From NCBI GenBank assembly GCA_900544175.1, contig UQUN01000004.1, positions 53,957 to 117,956 of the forward strand: a stretch of 64,000 bases of DNA, written 5' to 3'. The notes under the pieces were generated by a model. It saw only the letters and a program-made list of their open reading frames with translations. It did not search any database and was not told the origin of the DNA. This DNA is from an uncultured Alistipes sp. GTDB taxonomy: Bacteria > Bacteroidota > Bacteroidia > Bacteroidales > UBA932. A program made the translations under genes and the position numbers. Below, piece after piece: positions 34,119 through 43,536 of the stretch (positions are counted from its first letter, which is position 1; every line of letters starts with the position of its first letter).

Positions 34119-34943
34119 ATGAAACGACCTACAGTTGCCCTTATCTACGATTTTGACGGCACGCTCTCTCCGGCCAACATGCAGGAGTTCGGACTGATAC
34201 AGACATTTGGAAAGAATCCAGGCATATTCTGGAAGAAAAGCAACGAGCTTTCCGAGCACTTTGACGCAAGCGAGATTCTCTGCTACATGAAAACCATGAT
34301 AGATGAGGCACGGGAGGCAGGAGTCCACCTCACCAGAGAAAACTTCCGTAATTTCGGAGCAATGGTAAGACTTTATCCCGGTGTCAGGGAATGGTTCGGA
34401 ATAATAAACAGATACGGAGAGAAAAACGGTATCGACATAGAGCATTACATCAACTCTTCAGGCTTGACGGAAATGATAGAGGGAACGGATATATACCATG
34501 AATTCAAGAAAGTATACGCATGCTCATTCCTGTATGAGAACGGAGAGGCCGTGTGGCCGGCCGTAGCTGTGGACTATACTGCCAAGACCCAGTTCCTGTT
34601 CAAGATAAACAAGGGAGTCATGAGCATACGCGACCACACTCTCGTAAACCGTTATCTGCCGGAAAACCAACGTCCCGTACCGTTTTCCCGTATGATATAC
34701 TTCGGGGACGGAGCGACAGATATCCCCTGTATGAAGCTTGTAAAGCAGTTTGGGGGACATTCCATAGCTGTATACAACCCGGAAAGCGGCCATAAAGAGA
34801 AGTCCGAACAACTCCTCAGCGAGGAGCGCGTGCATTTCGTATGCCCTGCCGATTACACGGAAGGCAGCAGGATATACAAGGTAGTCACGGCAATCATAGA
34901 CAAGATATCATCCGACCTCGCTCTTGAGACCCTAAAAGGATAG
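34119..34943 (+). CDS. HAD-superfamily phosphatase
   Basis: 274-residue haloacid dehalogenase-type phosphohydrolase. Motif I is YDFDGTLSP (Asp11 nucleophile, Asp13 acid), and motif IV is MIYFGDGATDIPCM, close to phosphoserine-phosphatase-like members. An alpha-helical cap lies between them (about 20-110), and motif II/III candidates are INSSGLT and VNRYLPENQRPVPFSRM. The substrate is not evident. It is divergent from the sigma-factor operon; its end overlaps the convergent DUF4954 gene by 12 bases. Confidence 0.83.
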   Translation: MKRPTVALIYDFDGTLSPANMQEFGLIQTFGKNPGIFWKKSNELSEHFDASEILCYMKTMIDEAREAGVHLTRENFRNFGAMVRLYPGVREWFGIINRYGEKNGIDIEHYINSSGLTEMIEGTDIYHEFKKVYACSFLYENGEAVWPAVAVDYTAKTQFLFKINKGVMSIRDHTLVNRYLPENQRPVPFSRMIYFGDGATDIPCMKLVKQFGGHSIAVYNPESGHKEKSEQLLSEERVHFVCPADYTEGSRIYKVVTAIIDKISSDLALETLKG

Positions 34944-36905
34944 TATTATCTCATGGGCCCTGTCCGATATCATCTGACGGGATTCCCTGACAGCCTGTAC
35001 AAGGAAATCGGACTCATAGTCCCCTCTCACATTGAGAAAGTCTGACCCTGCCTCGTCAAATGTACCGTCGGCTCCGTAACCGGTCATGGCATCGGTGCTG
35101 TATTCCTTGGATGCATCTTTCTCTATACCCGAATACAGCATGCCTGCTGCCCTGTCCCATTGACGCACCAAATCCACAAGCCTGTGTTTGTCCATTGTCA
35201 AAGGATCGATGCCGAAAACATCGTTAATATGGGTGTAGACCCAACACCATTCATACAGCTTGTAGTTAGAAGCTATCTTCTGGAAACGCGCATCCATTTC
35301 CTCCAGACTCTGTAACGTTCCGTTCTCTATATCATCCAGAACCGCTGCCACCTCCTCTTTTGGAGCAAGAAGACCGGCCATATCGACCCAATCTCCGGAC
35401 CCGACTGAGAACTCCGGTCTGAGTGCCTCTGCAATATTCTCAGCGTACACGGGTGCCGCATCCTCTATCCTCTCTACAATGACATTTCCCATATAAAATT
35501 TCAACGCTGCCTCGTATTTTGCAAGTCCCTTGACTATAGAAGACTGAGAGACAAGGCATCCTCCGTAACTCACTGGAGACTTTGACGACCTGTCTGCCGA
35601 CCGAAGCACTGCAAGCCTTCTCATGCCGCGAAGCATTGCCGAGGCAGTCAGAGGAGAAAAGGCATTGTATACAATGCAGTCCTGTTTACCATCTATACCC
35701 CTGCGGTCCCTTGCAGGCCATTTACGTACATCTCTGAAAAAACCGCAATTGGTAAGGTTCGCTCCAGGAACAAGGCAAGAGCCTGACTCTGTCTCAAGTA
35801 TATAAGAAAATGGCATGTCAACAGTATCTATCCGGCCATAATGGTGGCCGATTACTGTCGAGAATGGCGCGACTCTCACAGGCAGCATCATATAGGAACC
35901 TGAACCGAATTTCACACCCCGTCCGAAAATCCCTTGGTGCAAAGGCCCCAGCTTATACTGGTGATTGCTGAAGTTGGTAGCAGATCCGGCATTCATAAAT
36001 GAATATATCGAGCCGATAAGAAGTGCAGACTTGTGATGCGACACTGAAAATGGTCCTGCAAATACAGACACAGCCTCACCGTTCTCGCAGTGCGAATTGG
36101 CGAAAAACAGGCTGTCCGAACTTGTAAAGCCTTTGGCCAATACAACACCCTGCCCTATGAACGACCTTGTAACCACTACATTGTCCTCTACAATCGAACC
36201 GGACTGAATCATGAAGTCTGTACAGACAGTGCCGCAGCCTATCCTTACAGGAGAGTCTTTCGTGCTGCTTACCGTACCGTCAAAAAGGCGAAGACATCCT
36301 TGCAAGACAGCATAGTCCCCTATCAGAACATTTTTTATAATGCCCACATTCTCTATTCTCACCCCAGAACCTATCCGTCCCTTGTCGGATCTTCTGGATG
36401 CCGTAAAGGTGTCGACCATATTCTGCAGTCCGGGACGCAGACCAGCCCTGTGCCTGTAGATAGCAGATACGTAGGCCGACTGGGCGGACATTCCGTCATA
36501 CATCGCCACCTCACGTCCGCACACCTCATTGAGGACATGGATTTTCAATCCATTACCGAACGCAGATACTCCTTCCATATAAATCTTTCCCACATCGGCT
36601 ATATACGAACGGCTGCCTATCTCATAGTTGGCAATATATCCGTGTACGTTTGCTATAAGGACACTGTCTCCAACCGTGACATTGAACAATGTCGCATCAT
36701 ATATCCCGCTTGGTATCGAAATTCCTCCAGGCAAAGGGATCTTTTCTGAAAAGACACCGAGCCTGACTACGCCATAAAAATTCACCCTTATGACTGTATC
36801 AGGAGAGAAACCGGGAGAAACAAAGATGTCCTGCCAGTTTTCAGCAGAACATCCGTTGGATTTCAAAGAGGATATCTCTTCCTCTGTCAAATGCCTGTAA
36901 GCCAT
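34932..36905 (-). CDS. DUF4954 family protein (beta-helix, hexapeptide-like)
   Basis: 657-residue protein of the Bacteroidota family DUF4954. The N-terminal 60 residues are MAYRHLTEEEISSLKSNGCSA-type helices (given here in part), then about 300 residues of short hexapeptide-like turns (IGSGVRIENVGIIKNVLIGD, VRIGCGTVCTDFMIQSGSIVED, SFIGQGVVLAKG), the signature of a left-handed beta helix as in sugar-nucleotide acyl- or nucleotidyltransferases. The C-terminal third is helical. ATG 36905 was chosen because it starts the family N-terminus, 5 bases beyond the stop of the export gene upstream. Function is unknown; a sugar- or envelope-related role is an inference from fold and neighbour. Confidence 0.75.
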   Translation of the reverse strand: MAYRHLTEEEISSLKSNGCSAENWQDIFVSPGFSPDTVIRVNFYGVVRLGVFSEKIPLPGGISIPSGIYDATLFNVTVGDSVLIANVHGYIANYEIGSRSYIADVGKIYMEGVSAFGNGLKIHVLNEVCGREVAMYDGMSAQSAYVSAIYRHRAGLRPGLQNMVDTFTASRRSDKGRIGSGVRIENVGIIKNVLIGDYAVLQGCLRLFDGTVSSTKDSPVRIGCGTVCTDFMIQSGSIVEDNVVVTRSFIGQGVVLAKGFTSSDSLFFANSHCENGEAVSVFAGPFSVSHHKSALLIGSIYSFMNAGSATNFSNHQYKLGPLHQGIFGRGVKFGSGSYMMLPVRVAPFSTVIGHHYGRIDTVDMPFSYILETESGSCLVPGANLTNCGFFRDVRKWPARDRRGIDGKQDCIVYNAFSPLTASAMLRGMRRLAVLRSADRSSKSPVSYGGCLVSQSSIVKGLAKYEAALKFYMGNVIVERIEDAAPVYAENIAEALRPEFSVGSGDWVDMAGLLAPKEEVAAVLDDIENGTLQSLEEMDARFQKIASNYKLYEWCWVYTHINDVFGIDPLTMDKHRLVDLVRQWDRAAGMLYSGIEKDASKEYSTDAMTGYGADGTFDEAGSDFLNVRGDYESDFLVQAVRESRQMISDRAHEIILSF

Positions 36906-36910
36906 GTTGA

Positions 36911-39253
36911 CTATCTGAGCAGATTGACCATCGAGACAACCATAGTTGCAATAGAGGCGGTAGACGATGCCAGTGCAGCCACTTCTGCGGCAGACATCCT
37001 CCTGTTGTTGTTCAGTTCTTTTACCGGAACGATAATTTCGCATCCAGGCATCGGGTCGAAACGCCGGCTTTTGGCGGTGGATGCCGTACCGTTCATATAA
37101 ACTATGTATTTCTTGTTCTTTATCGCCCCTTTCACATATCCTCCGGCCATGTTGATATAGTCTTTCACATCCATCTTAGGATTGTATGCGACAGTATTGG
37201 GATAAAGCACGCCACCAGAAATCTTGACCGTACTTCTCAACTTCGGGATATTGATAATGTCCCCGCTTTGAAGGACTATGTCATCATAGGAGCCAGGATT
37301 CTCTATCGCCTTAATGAAGTCAATACCTATTCTGTATCTCTGGTCTCTTGCAGGAATCTCTATCATACTGGAGTCTACACCTTCCTCCCTCATCGCGAGT
37401 CTGGCGGCCCGTATGGCTCTCTCGTACTCCTCGTCCGTCATCAGTCTCATGATGGAAGCTCCCTCAAGATACGCATCATCAGTGCAGCCGCCTGTACGCG
37501 AAATCACCTCACTCAACCGAACCACATTGCTTTCTATCACGTAATAACCAGGAAACAGCACCTCACCGCGCACTGTAATGCCCTGCTGCTCCTTATAACT
37601 CGGCATCGGCCTTACAGATATGATATCATAAGGCGCAAGCTCAAAATCAATCGCATCAGGATCCTCTATGAGATTGAAGTTGTACACTATCGACACCGTA
37701 TCATTCTTCACATCGTCATCCTGGTCCATGTTCCTGCGCGACACATCGATATTGGTCCTGGACGCACCGATTGCAAAATCGCCTGACAGCAGTATGGCGT
37801 CTCCAAGTGTCATGCCGGGTCTGAACTCCAGATCCGAAGGCCTGTTCAAAAAGCCTCTCGTTGACACTGTCATAGGAACACGCATGTCATCAAGCGAGAA
37901 TATGGTTACATTGTCCTCGTTGCACAAAGGAATGGAAAGTTGTCCTTCCATAACTTCCTTCACATTAAAATACATGGCTATCGGCTCCCTGTTCTCATCG
38001 TATCTCCGGATATATCCACGGTCCATTACAGCATCCTCGCGGAGACCTCCTGCAAACTCAATCAGCTTCCGGACATCATCCACATTCTCTGTTATAGCAT
38101 AGGAACCAGGATGCCACACGGCACCGCTGACAGTCACTATGTTCTTGTTTCGTCCGATATTGTCCGAGACAGTCACCACATCACCGTCCATCAGTACAAA
38201 CTTGTCGAACTGATCCGCCATGACATTGAACGTCTCCATCCGTTCTCCCTTTATCCTTCTGACAGTAACCAGATTGCTGTTCGCATTGTCCGCAAATCCA
38301 GCTGCATACTGAATAAGGTCCGCAACAGTCTCCCCCTCCCTCATGTCATACATCATGGGGCGCTTCACACTTCCCCCGATAGAGACACGTACGCTATAAG
38401 GCACTATCACGATAAGGTCATTGTCCTCAAGACGGATATTGCTTGAGAAATCCCCGTTCATGATAAACTCGTAAACGTCAAGCGTTTCTGTCAGCCTGTT
38501 ATTCCTGTACACCCGTATATCCCTGACAGAGCCAAGGTCAGTGGGACCTCCTGCCAGATAGATTGCCGAGAATACGGTGGACAACGACGGCAGAGTATAT
38601 GTACCCGGCAGCACCGCATCCCCCACTACGTTTACGGTGAATGACCGGATCTTGCCTATTGTAAGACGCAGGAAGGTGTTGGGAGCATCCCCCGACATAC
38701 CTGAGATTATGGTGGAGAACTTCTCCTTCAGTCTCTTTTCCGCAGACTCCACAGTCATGCCGGCAAGATAGACAGGACCTATATTGGGTAACGTTATACT
38801 GCCCTCAGGAGTTATGGTGTAAGTATAGTTATTATATGAGGCTCCCCAGATATCAATGATAATCTCGTCTCCGGCAGCCAGTCTGTAATTGGCCGGCGTA
38901 GGAATGTTGTAGCTCGGTACGAAATTGAGATTCTGTGACTTGAATATGTCATGACCGAATACGTTGCTTACAGTAGAAGCCGTTGCCGCATTAAGGCCAG
39001 GTGTCCCGACGTCTGCCACTGTCATTTCCTCGTTCCTGTTCACAGTCGGAGGCTGGGTGGAATAAGTGTCACCTTTATCAGCTGATACTCCCTTACTGCC
39101 GTTCACCATTGCCTCTATCTCACTCTCGCTGTACCCATAAGATCTTGCCATGGATTTGGCCATCTCTATTCCTTCCTGACTCTGAGCATATACAGGCAAA
39201 AACGACAGCACTGAAACCAGAAAAACCGTTAAACTTCTATAAATGTTTCTCAT
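36911..39253 (-). CDS. SLBB-domain polysaccharide export protein
   Basis: 780-residue exported protein of the Wza/BexD outer-membrane polysaccharide export family. A signal peptide (LVSVLSFLPVYAQS) is followed by a helical linker, then the Poly_export domain at about 105-195 (YRLAAGDEIIIDIWG, TITPEGSITLPNIG), then five or six SLBB repeats to about 720, for example VNVVGDAVLPGTYTLP, VSIGGSVKRPMMYDM, VTVSGAVWHPGSYAI, ITVRGEVLFPGYYVI and VKISGGVLYPNTVAY. It ends in a short hydrophobic helix. No glycosyltransferase, Wzx or Wzy genes adjoin it. A strong promoter lies at 39290-39320. Confidence 0.9.
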   Translation of the reverse strand: MRNIYRSLTVFLVSVLSFLPVYAQSQEGIEMAKSMARSYGYSESEIEAMVNGSKGVSADKGDTYSTQPPTVNRNEEMTVADVGTPGLNAATASTVSNVFGHDIFKSQNLNFVPSYNIPTPANYRLAAGDEIIIDIWGASYNNYTYTITPEGSITLPNIGPVYLAGMTVESAEKRLKEKFSTIISGMSGDAPNTFLRLTIGKIRSFTVNVVGDAVLPGTYTLPSLSTVFSAIYLAGGPTDLGSVRDIRVYRNNRLTETLDVYEFIMNGDFSSNIRLEDNDLIVIVPYSVRVSIGGSVKRPMMYDMREGETVADLIQYAAGFADNANSNLVTVRRIKGERMETFNVMADQFDKFVLMDGDVVTVSDNIGRNKNIVTVSGAVWHPGSYAITENVDDVRKLIEFAGGLREDAVMDRGYIRRYDENREPIAMYFNVKEVMEGQLSIPLCNEDNVTIFSLDDMRVPMTVSTRGFLNRPSDLEFRPGMTLGDAILLSGDFAIGASRTNIDVSRRNMDQDDDVKNDTVSIVYNFNLIEDPDAIDFELAPYDIISVRPMPSYKEQQGITVRGEVLFPGYYVIESNVVRLSEVISRTGGCTDDAYLEGASIMRLMTDEEYERAIRAARLAMREEGVDSSMIEIPARDQRYRIGIDFIKAIENPGSYDDIVLQSGDIINIPKLRSTVKISGGVLYPNTVAYNPKMDVKDYINMAGGYVKGAIKNKKYIVYMNGTASTAKSRRFDPMPGCEIIVPVKELNNNRRMSAAEVAALASSTASIATMVVSMVNLLR

Positions 39254-39289
39254 ACTTACTTTGTTAGATTTCTGATTCTATTCATCTTA

Positions 39290-39320
39290 CAAAAGTAAGA
39301 ATCTTTTAATATTAAACAAA
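39290..39320 (-). promoter_or_regulatory. promoter of the SLBB export gene
   Basis: On the minus strand TTTG (39320-39317), 19 bases, TACTTTTG (39297-39290), a full match, 37 bases before ATG 39253. Confidence 0.65.
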
Positions 39321-39349
39321 AAATTATACTCTCATATCTATTTTATGCA

Positions 39350-39357
39350 TATATTTG
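39350..39357 (+). promoter_or_regulatory. -7 element very close to the VanZ start codon
   Basis: TATATTTG ends four bases before ATG 39362, so the transcript would start at or next to the start codon (leaderless or nearly so). No TTTG box at 19-21 bases upstream. Confidence 0.45.
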
Positions 39358-39361
39358 TAAT

Positions 39362-39793
39362 ATGCAAAAGAGTGCTAAAATATTGATTATAACATTATTC
39401 ATCATCTATCTCTGCATGGTGATGTTTTTCTGTTTCTACAAGTTCGGTCCATCCGCACTGGATCTGGGAAAATATTTCCTCGGAATCAGACTGGACAGAT
39501 ACGCGCATTTCATAATGTTTTTTCCCTATCCTTTCATAACATGGCTTACATGCCGGTTCACGGCATCCAGCGATTTCATCAGGCGCAACGCGGTTATATT
39601 GACGCTTGTCAGCGGGCTTGTGTTTGCCGGACTTACCGAGATATGCCAGGATCTGTTCTTCAATTCGCGGCAGGGAGATGCACTGGATTTTGCCGCAGAC
39701 TCGCTGTCCATATTAAGCGGCTGTATAATAGTCTCAATAATAGGTCATCCAGTTGTAAGACTGATTGACAGAATATTCAATAAACAGAAATGA
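39362..39793 (+). CDS. VanZ-family membrane protein
   Basis: 143-residue protein with four predicted transmembrane helices (about 7-28, 46-64, 74-95, 113-132). The VanZ-like core is present: YAHFIMFFPYPFITWL, then LTEICQDLFFNSRQGDALDFAADSLSILSG, which carries the conserved Glu-x-x-Gln and Arg-x-x-Asp-x-x-D motifs of the family. VanZ itself lowers teicoplanin binding; in Bacteroidota these small proteins are common and unassigned. The stop overlaps the next ATG (ATGA), so it is coupled to the DUF3575 gene. Confidence 0.82.
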   Translation: MQKSAKILIITLFIIYLCMVMFFCFYKFGPSALDLGKYFLGIRLDRYAHFIMFFPYPFITWLTCRFTASSDFIRRNAVILTLVSGLVFAGLTEICQDLFFNSRQGDALDFAADSLSILSGCIIVSIIGHPVVRLIDRIFNKQK

Positions 39794-40428
39794 CACCTTA
39801 TTATAAATTGAGGACCCTTTCCGTTGTCCTGCTCACTGCAATAGTATCGGTCCAGTTCTCCTATGCGGCTCCTAAGGACAGTGTCCGCCTGAACAGGCTG
39901 TTCGGAGGAGAACCTGTAAGGACTGCTGTCAAGCTCAATGCAGCCGTTGTGGCCGGGATCGTCAATCCTTCCGTGGAATTCAGAGTACACAATAACATAA
40001 CAGTCGCCTTGGAAGGACTGGGAGTCTTCTATCCCAAAGGAATAGGAAACATCATCCAGGGTCCGGTCGTCATCGCCATGACATTTTTAGAAGGCCGGTA
40101 TTATCCGGTCCAGTCCCTCCGCGGATTCTTCGTAGGGCCCAACATAGGCTTTTCCGTATGGGATCTGACTAAAGGCGTGCATCCTATGTACTGGGGATCG
40201 TATGCGGACCAATACCAGGTAGGCACCAATTTCATGGCAGGCATTACCATCGGGTACGCATTCACTCTTACAAAGCACTGGGGAATAGAATTATCCGTCG
40301 GTGGAGGATGTCAGGTCGGTTTCTATGAAGGACATTATATAAAGGACGGATCCATGTACATAGGATGGAACGGTTCCACTGAATGGCTTCCATACAAAGC
40401 GGCTGTAAATATAGTATACAAATGGTGA
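39790..40428 (+). CDS. DUF3575-like exported outer-membrane protein
   Basis: 212-residue protein with a signal peptide (LSVVLLTAIVSVQFSYA) and a beta-rich mature part with alternating aromatic strands (NITVALEGLGVFYPKG, RGFFVGPNIGFSVWD, WGIELSVGGGCQVGFYEGHY, AAVNIVYKW), ending in a terminal Trp strand as in small outer-membrane barrels. It resembles DUF3575, a Bacteroidota family; a second member lies at 45876. It is coupled to vanZ (ATGA) and its end overlaps the amidase gene by seven bases, so the three form an operon. Its function is unknown. Confidence 0.75.
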   Translation: MTPYYKLRTLSVVLLTAIVSVQFSYAAPKDSVRLNRLFGGEPVRTAVKLNAAVVAGIVNPSVEFRVHNNITVALEGLGVFYPKGIGNIIQGPVVIAMTFLEGRYYPVQSLRGFFVGPNIGFSVWDLTKGVHPMYWGSYADQYQVGTNFMAGITIGYAFTLTKHWGIELSVGGGCQVGFYEGHYIKDGSMYIGWNGSTEWLPYKAAVNIVYKW

Positions 40429-43400
40429 TACCGTACAGAATATCAGCCGTTGCCGCAGCCATATGCGCCATATCTTTCATGGCAAGCGCACAGATAGACA
40501 AGTCTCTCCTGCAGCCTGCCATAGACTCAATCAACCGGCATCTGTCCTACAGGGCCTCTGTGAATGTCAGGGCGGACATAGTATCAGTTGACATATACAA
40601 GAACCATATAGACATCGGGTTCAACAAAGCTGCCTCCGACTATCCTTTGCGGGAGAGCGATCCTGATTATATAACTGACATCATCAGACAGTATCTGCCT
40701 GACGCCTACAGGGATTATGGCATAAACCTTCTCTACTGCGGGAAACCGATGGAAAGGCTCGTTCTCAGCCATGAAAAAGAAATCCAGGCCAGAAAAGGAA
40801 AGATGCCAAGACACTCCCAATGGGTGACAGCGGAAGAAGACAGGCCTGAAAAAGGACTGTCAGGCAGGAATATAGCCCTATGGGCCGGCCACGGATATTA
40901 CTACTCGCACAAGGAGGACAGATGGAAATGGCAGAGAGCGCCTCTATTCTCAACCATAGAAGATCTACTGCCTCACAGCTATGTGACGGAATTTCTTGCC
41001 CCTATGCTGGAAAATGCCGGAGCATATGTTGTAATACCCAGAGAAAGAGACACTCAGACAATAGAAATAATAGTAGATAATGGAGACACTTTCTATTCGG
41101 AACGCAATCCGTCTGACAGAAGAGAGAACGGGTGGACCGACACTCCTCTCCCAGGTTTCTCCAGAATATCAGGCACCTATGAGGCAGGCTGCAATCCTTT
41201 TGCTTCAGGAAGCGCAAGAATGACAGAAAACAACCGGACTTCAACGGCATCATATCTTCCTTTTTTCCCGGAAGCAGGAGAGTACGCCGTATATGTTTCA
41301 TATCAGTCATTGCCTGAAAGCGTACCTGCCGAATATACTGTACGGTACGCCGGTGGGGAGAAGAAATTCAAAGTTGACCAGCGTATGGGCGGCAGTACAT
41401 GGGTATATCTTGGAACTTTCAATTTCGCAGCTGGGGAAACCGGTCAAGGTGTTGTAGTAAAAGGATGTGAATCTGGGGAAAAAGGTGTCATAACGACAGA
41501 TGCGGTCAGGTTCGGGGGCGGTATGGGCATCATAAGCCGTGGAGCCGGCACCAGCGGATTTCCCAAATATGCCGAGGCTGCAAGATACTGGCTGCAATGG
41601 TGCGGATTCCCGGAAAGCGTCTACGATCCGGACAAGGAAGACAATGACTACAAGGACGATTACATGTGCCGCGGCGAATGGGTGAACTATCTCAAGCATG
41701 AACTGGGCGTACCGGTAGACATGGCTCTGGCCCTGCATACCGATGCCGGCAGCACTCTCTCTGATTCAACTGTAGGCACTCTCGCCATATACCGGGAAGA
41801 GTCCGACGGAAACATAAAATACAGTGACGGCAATGAACGTATAACTGCAAGGAAACTGTCTGACATAGTCCAGACATCCATTGTCCATGACATCAGAGCC
41901 GCTGTAAGGTCCGACTGGACCAGGAGGGCGATATGGGACCGGTCATATATTGAAGCAAGAGTCCCGGATGTTCCCACTGTCCTGATAGAGATGCTGTCCC
42001 ATCAGAATTTCAGCGACATGCGCCATGCGCTTGACCCCAGTTTCAAGTTCCTTGTATCGAGAGCTATATATAAAGGTATACTGAAATATCTGGCAGGCAG
42101 GTCGGAAACGCCTTACACAGTACAGCCTCTTCCTGTAAAGGACTTCAGCGCGTCCATAATAAGCAACAAGAACGGCTTGGCTGCAGTAAAACTGTCATGG
42201 ACACCCAGGCACGACTCACTTGAAGCATCAGCTGAGCCGGAATACTACATACTGTACAGAAGAACAGCTGACACAGGAGCTGTCAGCATGCCCGGATTCG
42301 ATACGGGCACCACAGTCAACGACACTTCCTACATTGACTATATCGAGCCAGGCAGACTTTACAGTTATCAGGTCGTCGCAGTCAATGATGGAGGGAAATC
42401 CTTTCCGTCAGAGACAATGTCCGCAGGTTATGTTCCTGGAGGAAAAGATGTGCTTATCGTAAACGGCTTTACAGATGTCAGACCACCTGCAGTCATGCCC
42501 ATGTGCGACTCTTCGTATGCCGGATTCGATTTCACGACCGATCATGGAGTACCGTATATGAAAGACTTCTCATACATAGGTGAGCAATATGAGTTCGACC
42601 GCTCGAAAATGTGGATACACGATGACAGACCAGGCTTCGGAGCCTCATATATGGATTTCGGACCTGCTCCAGTAGCCGGAAACACATTCGACTATCCGGC
42701 CATACACGGCATGGCGATGCTGAGGGCCGGGGTCAGCTTCAGTTCCACTTCGATGAGCAGTTTTGTGGACGGCAGCCAGCTCATTGAAGAATTCGACGCA
42801 ATAGACATCATTTTCGGCAAACAGGACGGCATCCTGCTTACCCCTGCCCTGCGGCACATCCTCCATGAATACAGCAGTAACGGAGGGGCACTCATCATCT
42901 CTGGAGCCAATATAGGAAAGTCAACCACATACGATTGCGACAAGCTGTATACCGGTGACAGCGTGATAATGTCAGTCATCTCCAGGATGGACTCATCGGC
43001 AATACAACTGGACAGACTTGCAGCGTTCCTTGCGCAGGCAGGACAGGACAGCCTGTCCGAAAACATCCAGCATACTGCAGAAAAGATCAGGAGCCTTAAA
43101 AGAGAAAGCATTGAGACCATAGGCTGTACCATAACCGAACCATACCGGGCCACAGATCCGGAGTACATAGCCCATACTACAGCATCAGACATTCTCAAAT
43201 ACCGTTGGAGCAACGGCTCTGCATCCACATCAGGAAAAGTCCGCTCAGTCCCGTCTCCTTTAAATTTCGCAGCGGACAGCACCATTACCGTCAGATTCCA
43301 CACGGAACCATGCCGGAGTGCATACTGCGTGGAATCTCCTGACGCCATCCTGCCTGCAGACGACAGGGCTTTCACCATAATGCGCTACAACACAAGCAAT

Positions 43401-43532
43401 ACATCTGCGGCAGTGGCCTATGACGGTGACCATAGGTCCGTTGCCTTCGGATTCCCTATAGAAACACTGACCTCGCAGCATCAGATCGACTGCCTGATGT
43501 GCGAGGTCATGAAGTTCCTTTTCCGGGAATAG
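40422..43532 (+). CDS. exported amidase-like protein with inserted golvesin domain and FnIII
   Basis: 1036-residue exported protein (signal MVIPYRISAVAAAICAISFMASA, shortened here). It reads as an N-acetylmuramoyl-L-alanine amidase (Amidase_3) fold split by an insert: first half LWAGHGYYYS with His157 and TIEDLLPHSYV with Glu180, second half ALALHTDAG with His439 and VPTVLIEMLSHQN with Glu523, which together match the zinc His-Glu-His and catalytic Glu pattern. Between them, about 235-370, is a golvesin/xanthan-lyase-type beta domain (GWTDTPLPGF, GSTWVYLGTFNFAAGE, VITTDAVRFGGGMG). A fibronectin III domain follows at about 570-670 and an unassigned alpha/beta domain (about 680-1030) ends the protein. 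ATG 40422 overlaps the DUF3575 stop. Peptidoglycan is the likely substrate by fold; this is an inference. Confidence 0.72.
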   Translation: MVIPYRISAVAAAICAISFMASAQIDKSLLQPAIDSINRHLSYRASVNVRADIVSVDIYKNHIDIGFNKAASDYPLRESDPDYITDIIRQYLPDAYRDYGINLLYCGKPMERLVLSHEKEIQARKGKMPRHSQWVTAEEDRPEKGLSGRNIALWAGHGYYYSHKEDRWKWQRAPLFSTIEDLLPHSYVTEFLAPMLENAGAYVVIPRERDTQTIEIIVDNGDTFYSERNPSDRRENGWTDTPLPGFSRISGTYEAGCNPFASGSARMTENNRTSTASYLPFFPEAGEYAVYVSYQSLPESVPAEYTVRYAGGEKKFKVDQRMGGSTWVYLGTFNFAAGETGQGVVVKGCESGEKGVITTDAVRFGGGMGIISRGAGTSGFPKYAEAARYWLQWCGFPESVYDPDKEDNDYKDDYMCRGEWVNYLKHELGVPVDMALALHTDAGSTLSDSTVGTLAIYREESDGNIKYSDGNERITARKLSDIVQTSIVHDIRAAVRSDWTRRAIWDRSYIEARVPDVPTVLIEMLSHQNFSDMRHALDPSFKFLVSRAIYKGILKYLAGRSETPYTVQPLPVKDFSASIISNKNGLAAVKLSWTPRHDSLEASAEPEYYILYRRTADTGAVSMPGFDTGTTVNDTSYIDYIEPGRLYSYQVVAVNDGGKSFPSETMSAGYVPGGKDVLIVNGFTDVRPPAVMPMCDSSYAGFDFTTDHGVPYMKDFSYIGEQYEFDRSKMWIHDDRPGFGASYMDFGPAPVAGNTFDYPAIHGMAMLRAGVSFSSTSMSSFVDGSQLIEEFDAIDIIFGKQDGILLTPALRHILHEYSSNGGALIISGANIGKSTTYDCDKLYTGDSVIMSVISRMDSSAIQLDRLAAFLAQAGQDSLSENIQHTAEKIRSLKRESIETIGCTITEPYRATDPEYIAHTTASDILKYRWSNGSASTSGKVRSVPSPLNFAADSTITVRFHTEPCRSAYCVESPDAILPADDRAFTIMRYNTSNTSAAVAYDGDHRSVAFGFPIETLTSQHQIDCLMCEVMKFLFRE

Positions 43533-43536
43533 CCCG

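Noticed and set aside
34932..37043. Longer DUF4954 protein starting at 37043
   Set aside because: The extension overlaps the end of the SLBB gene and has no family resemblance; ATG 36905 begins the known N-terminus.
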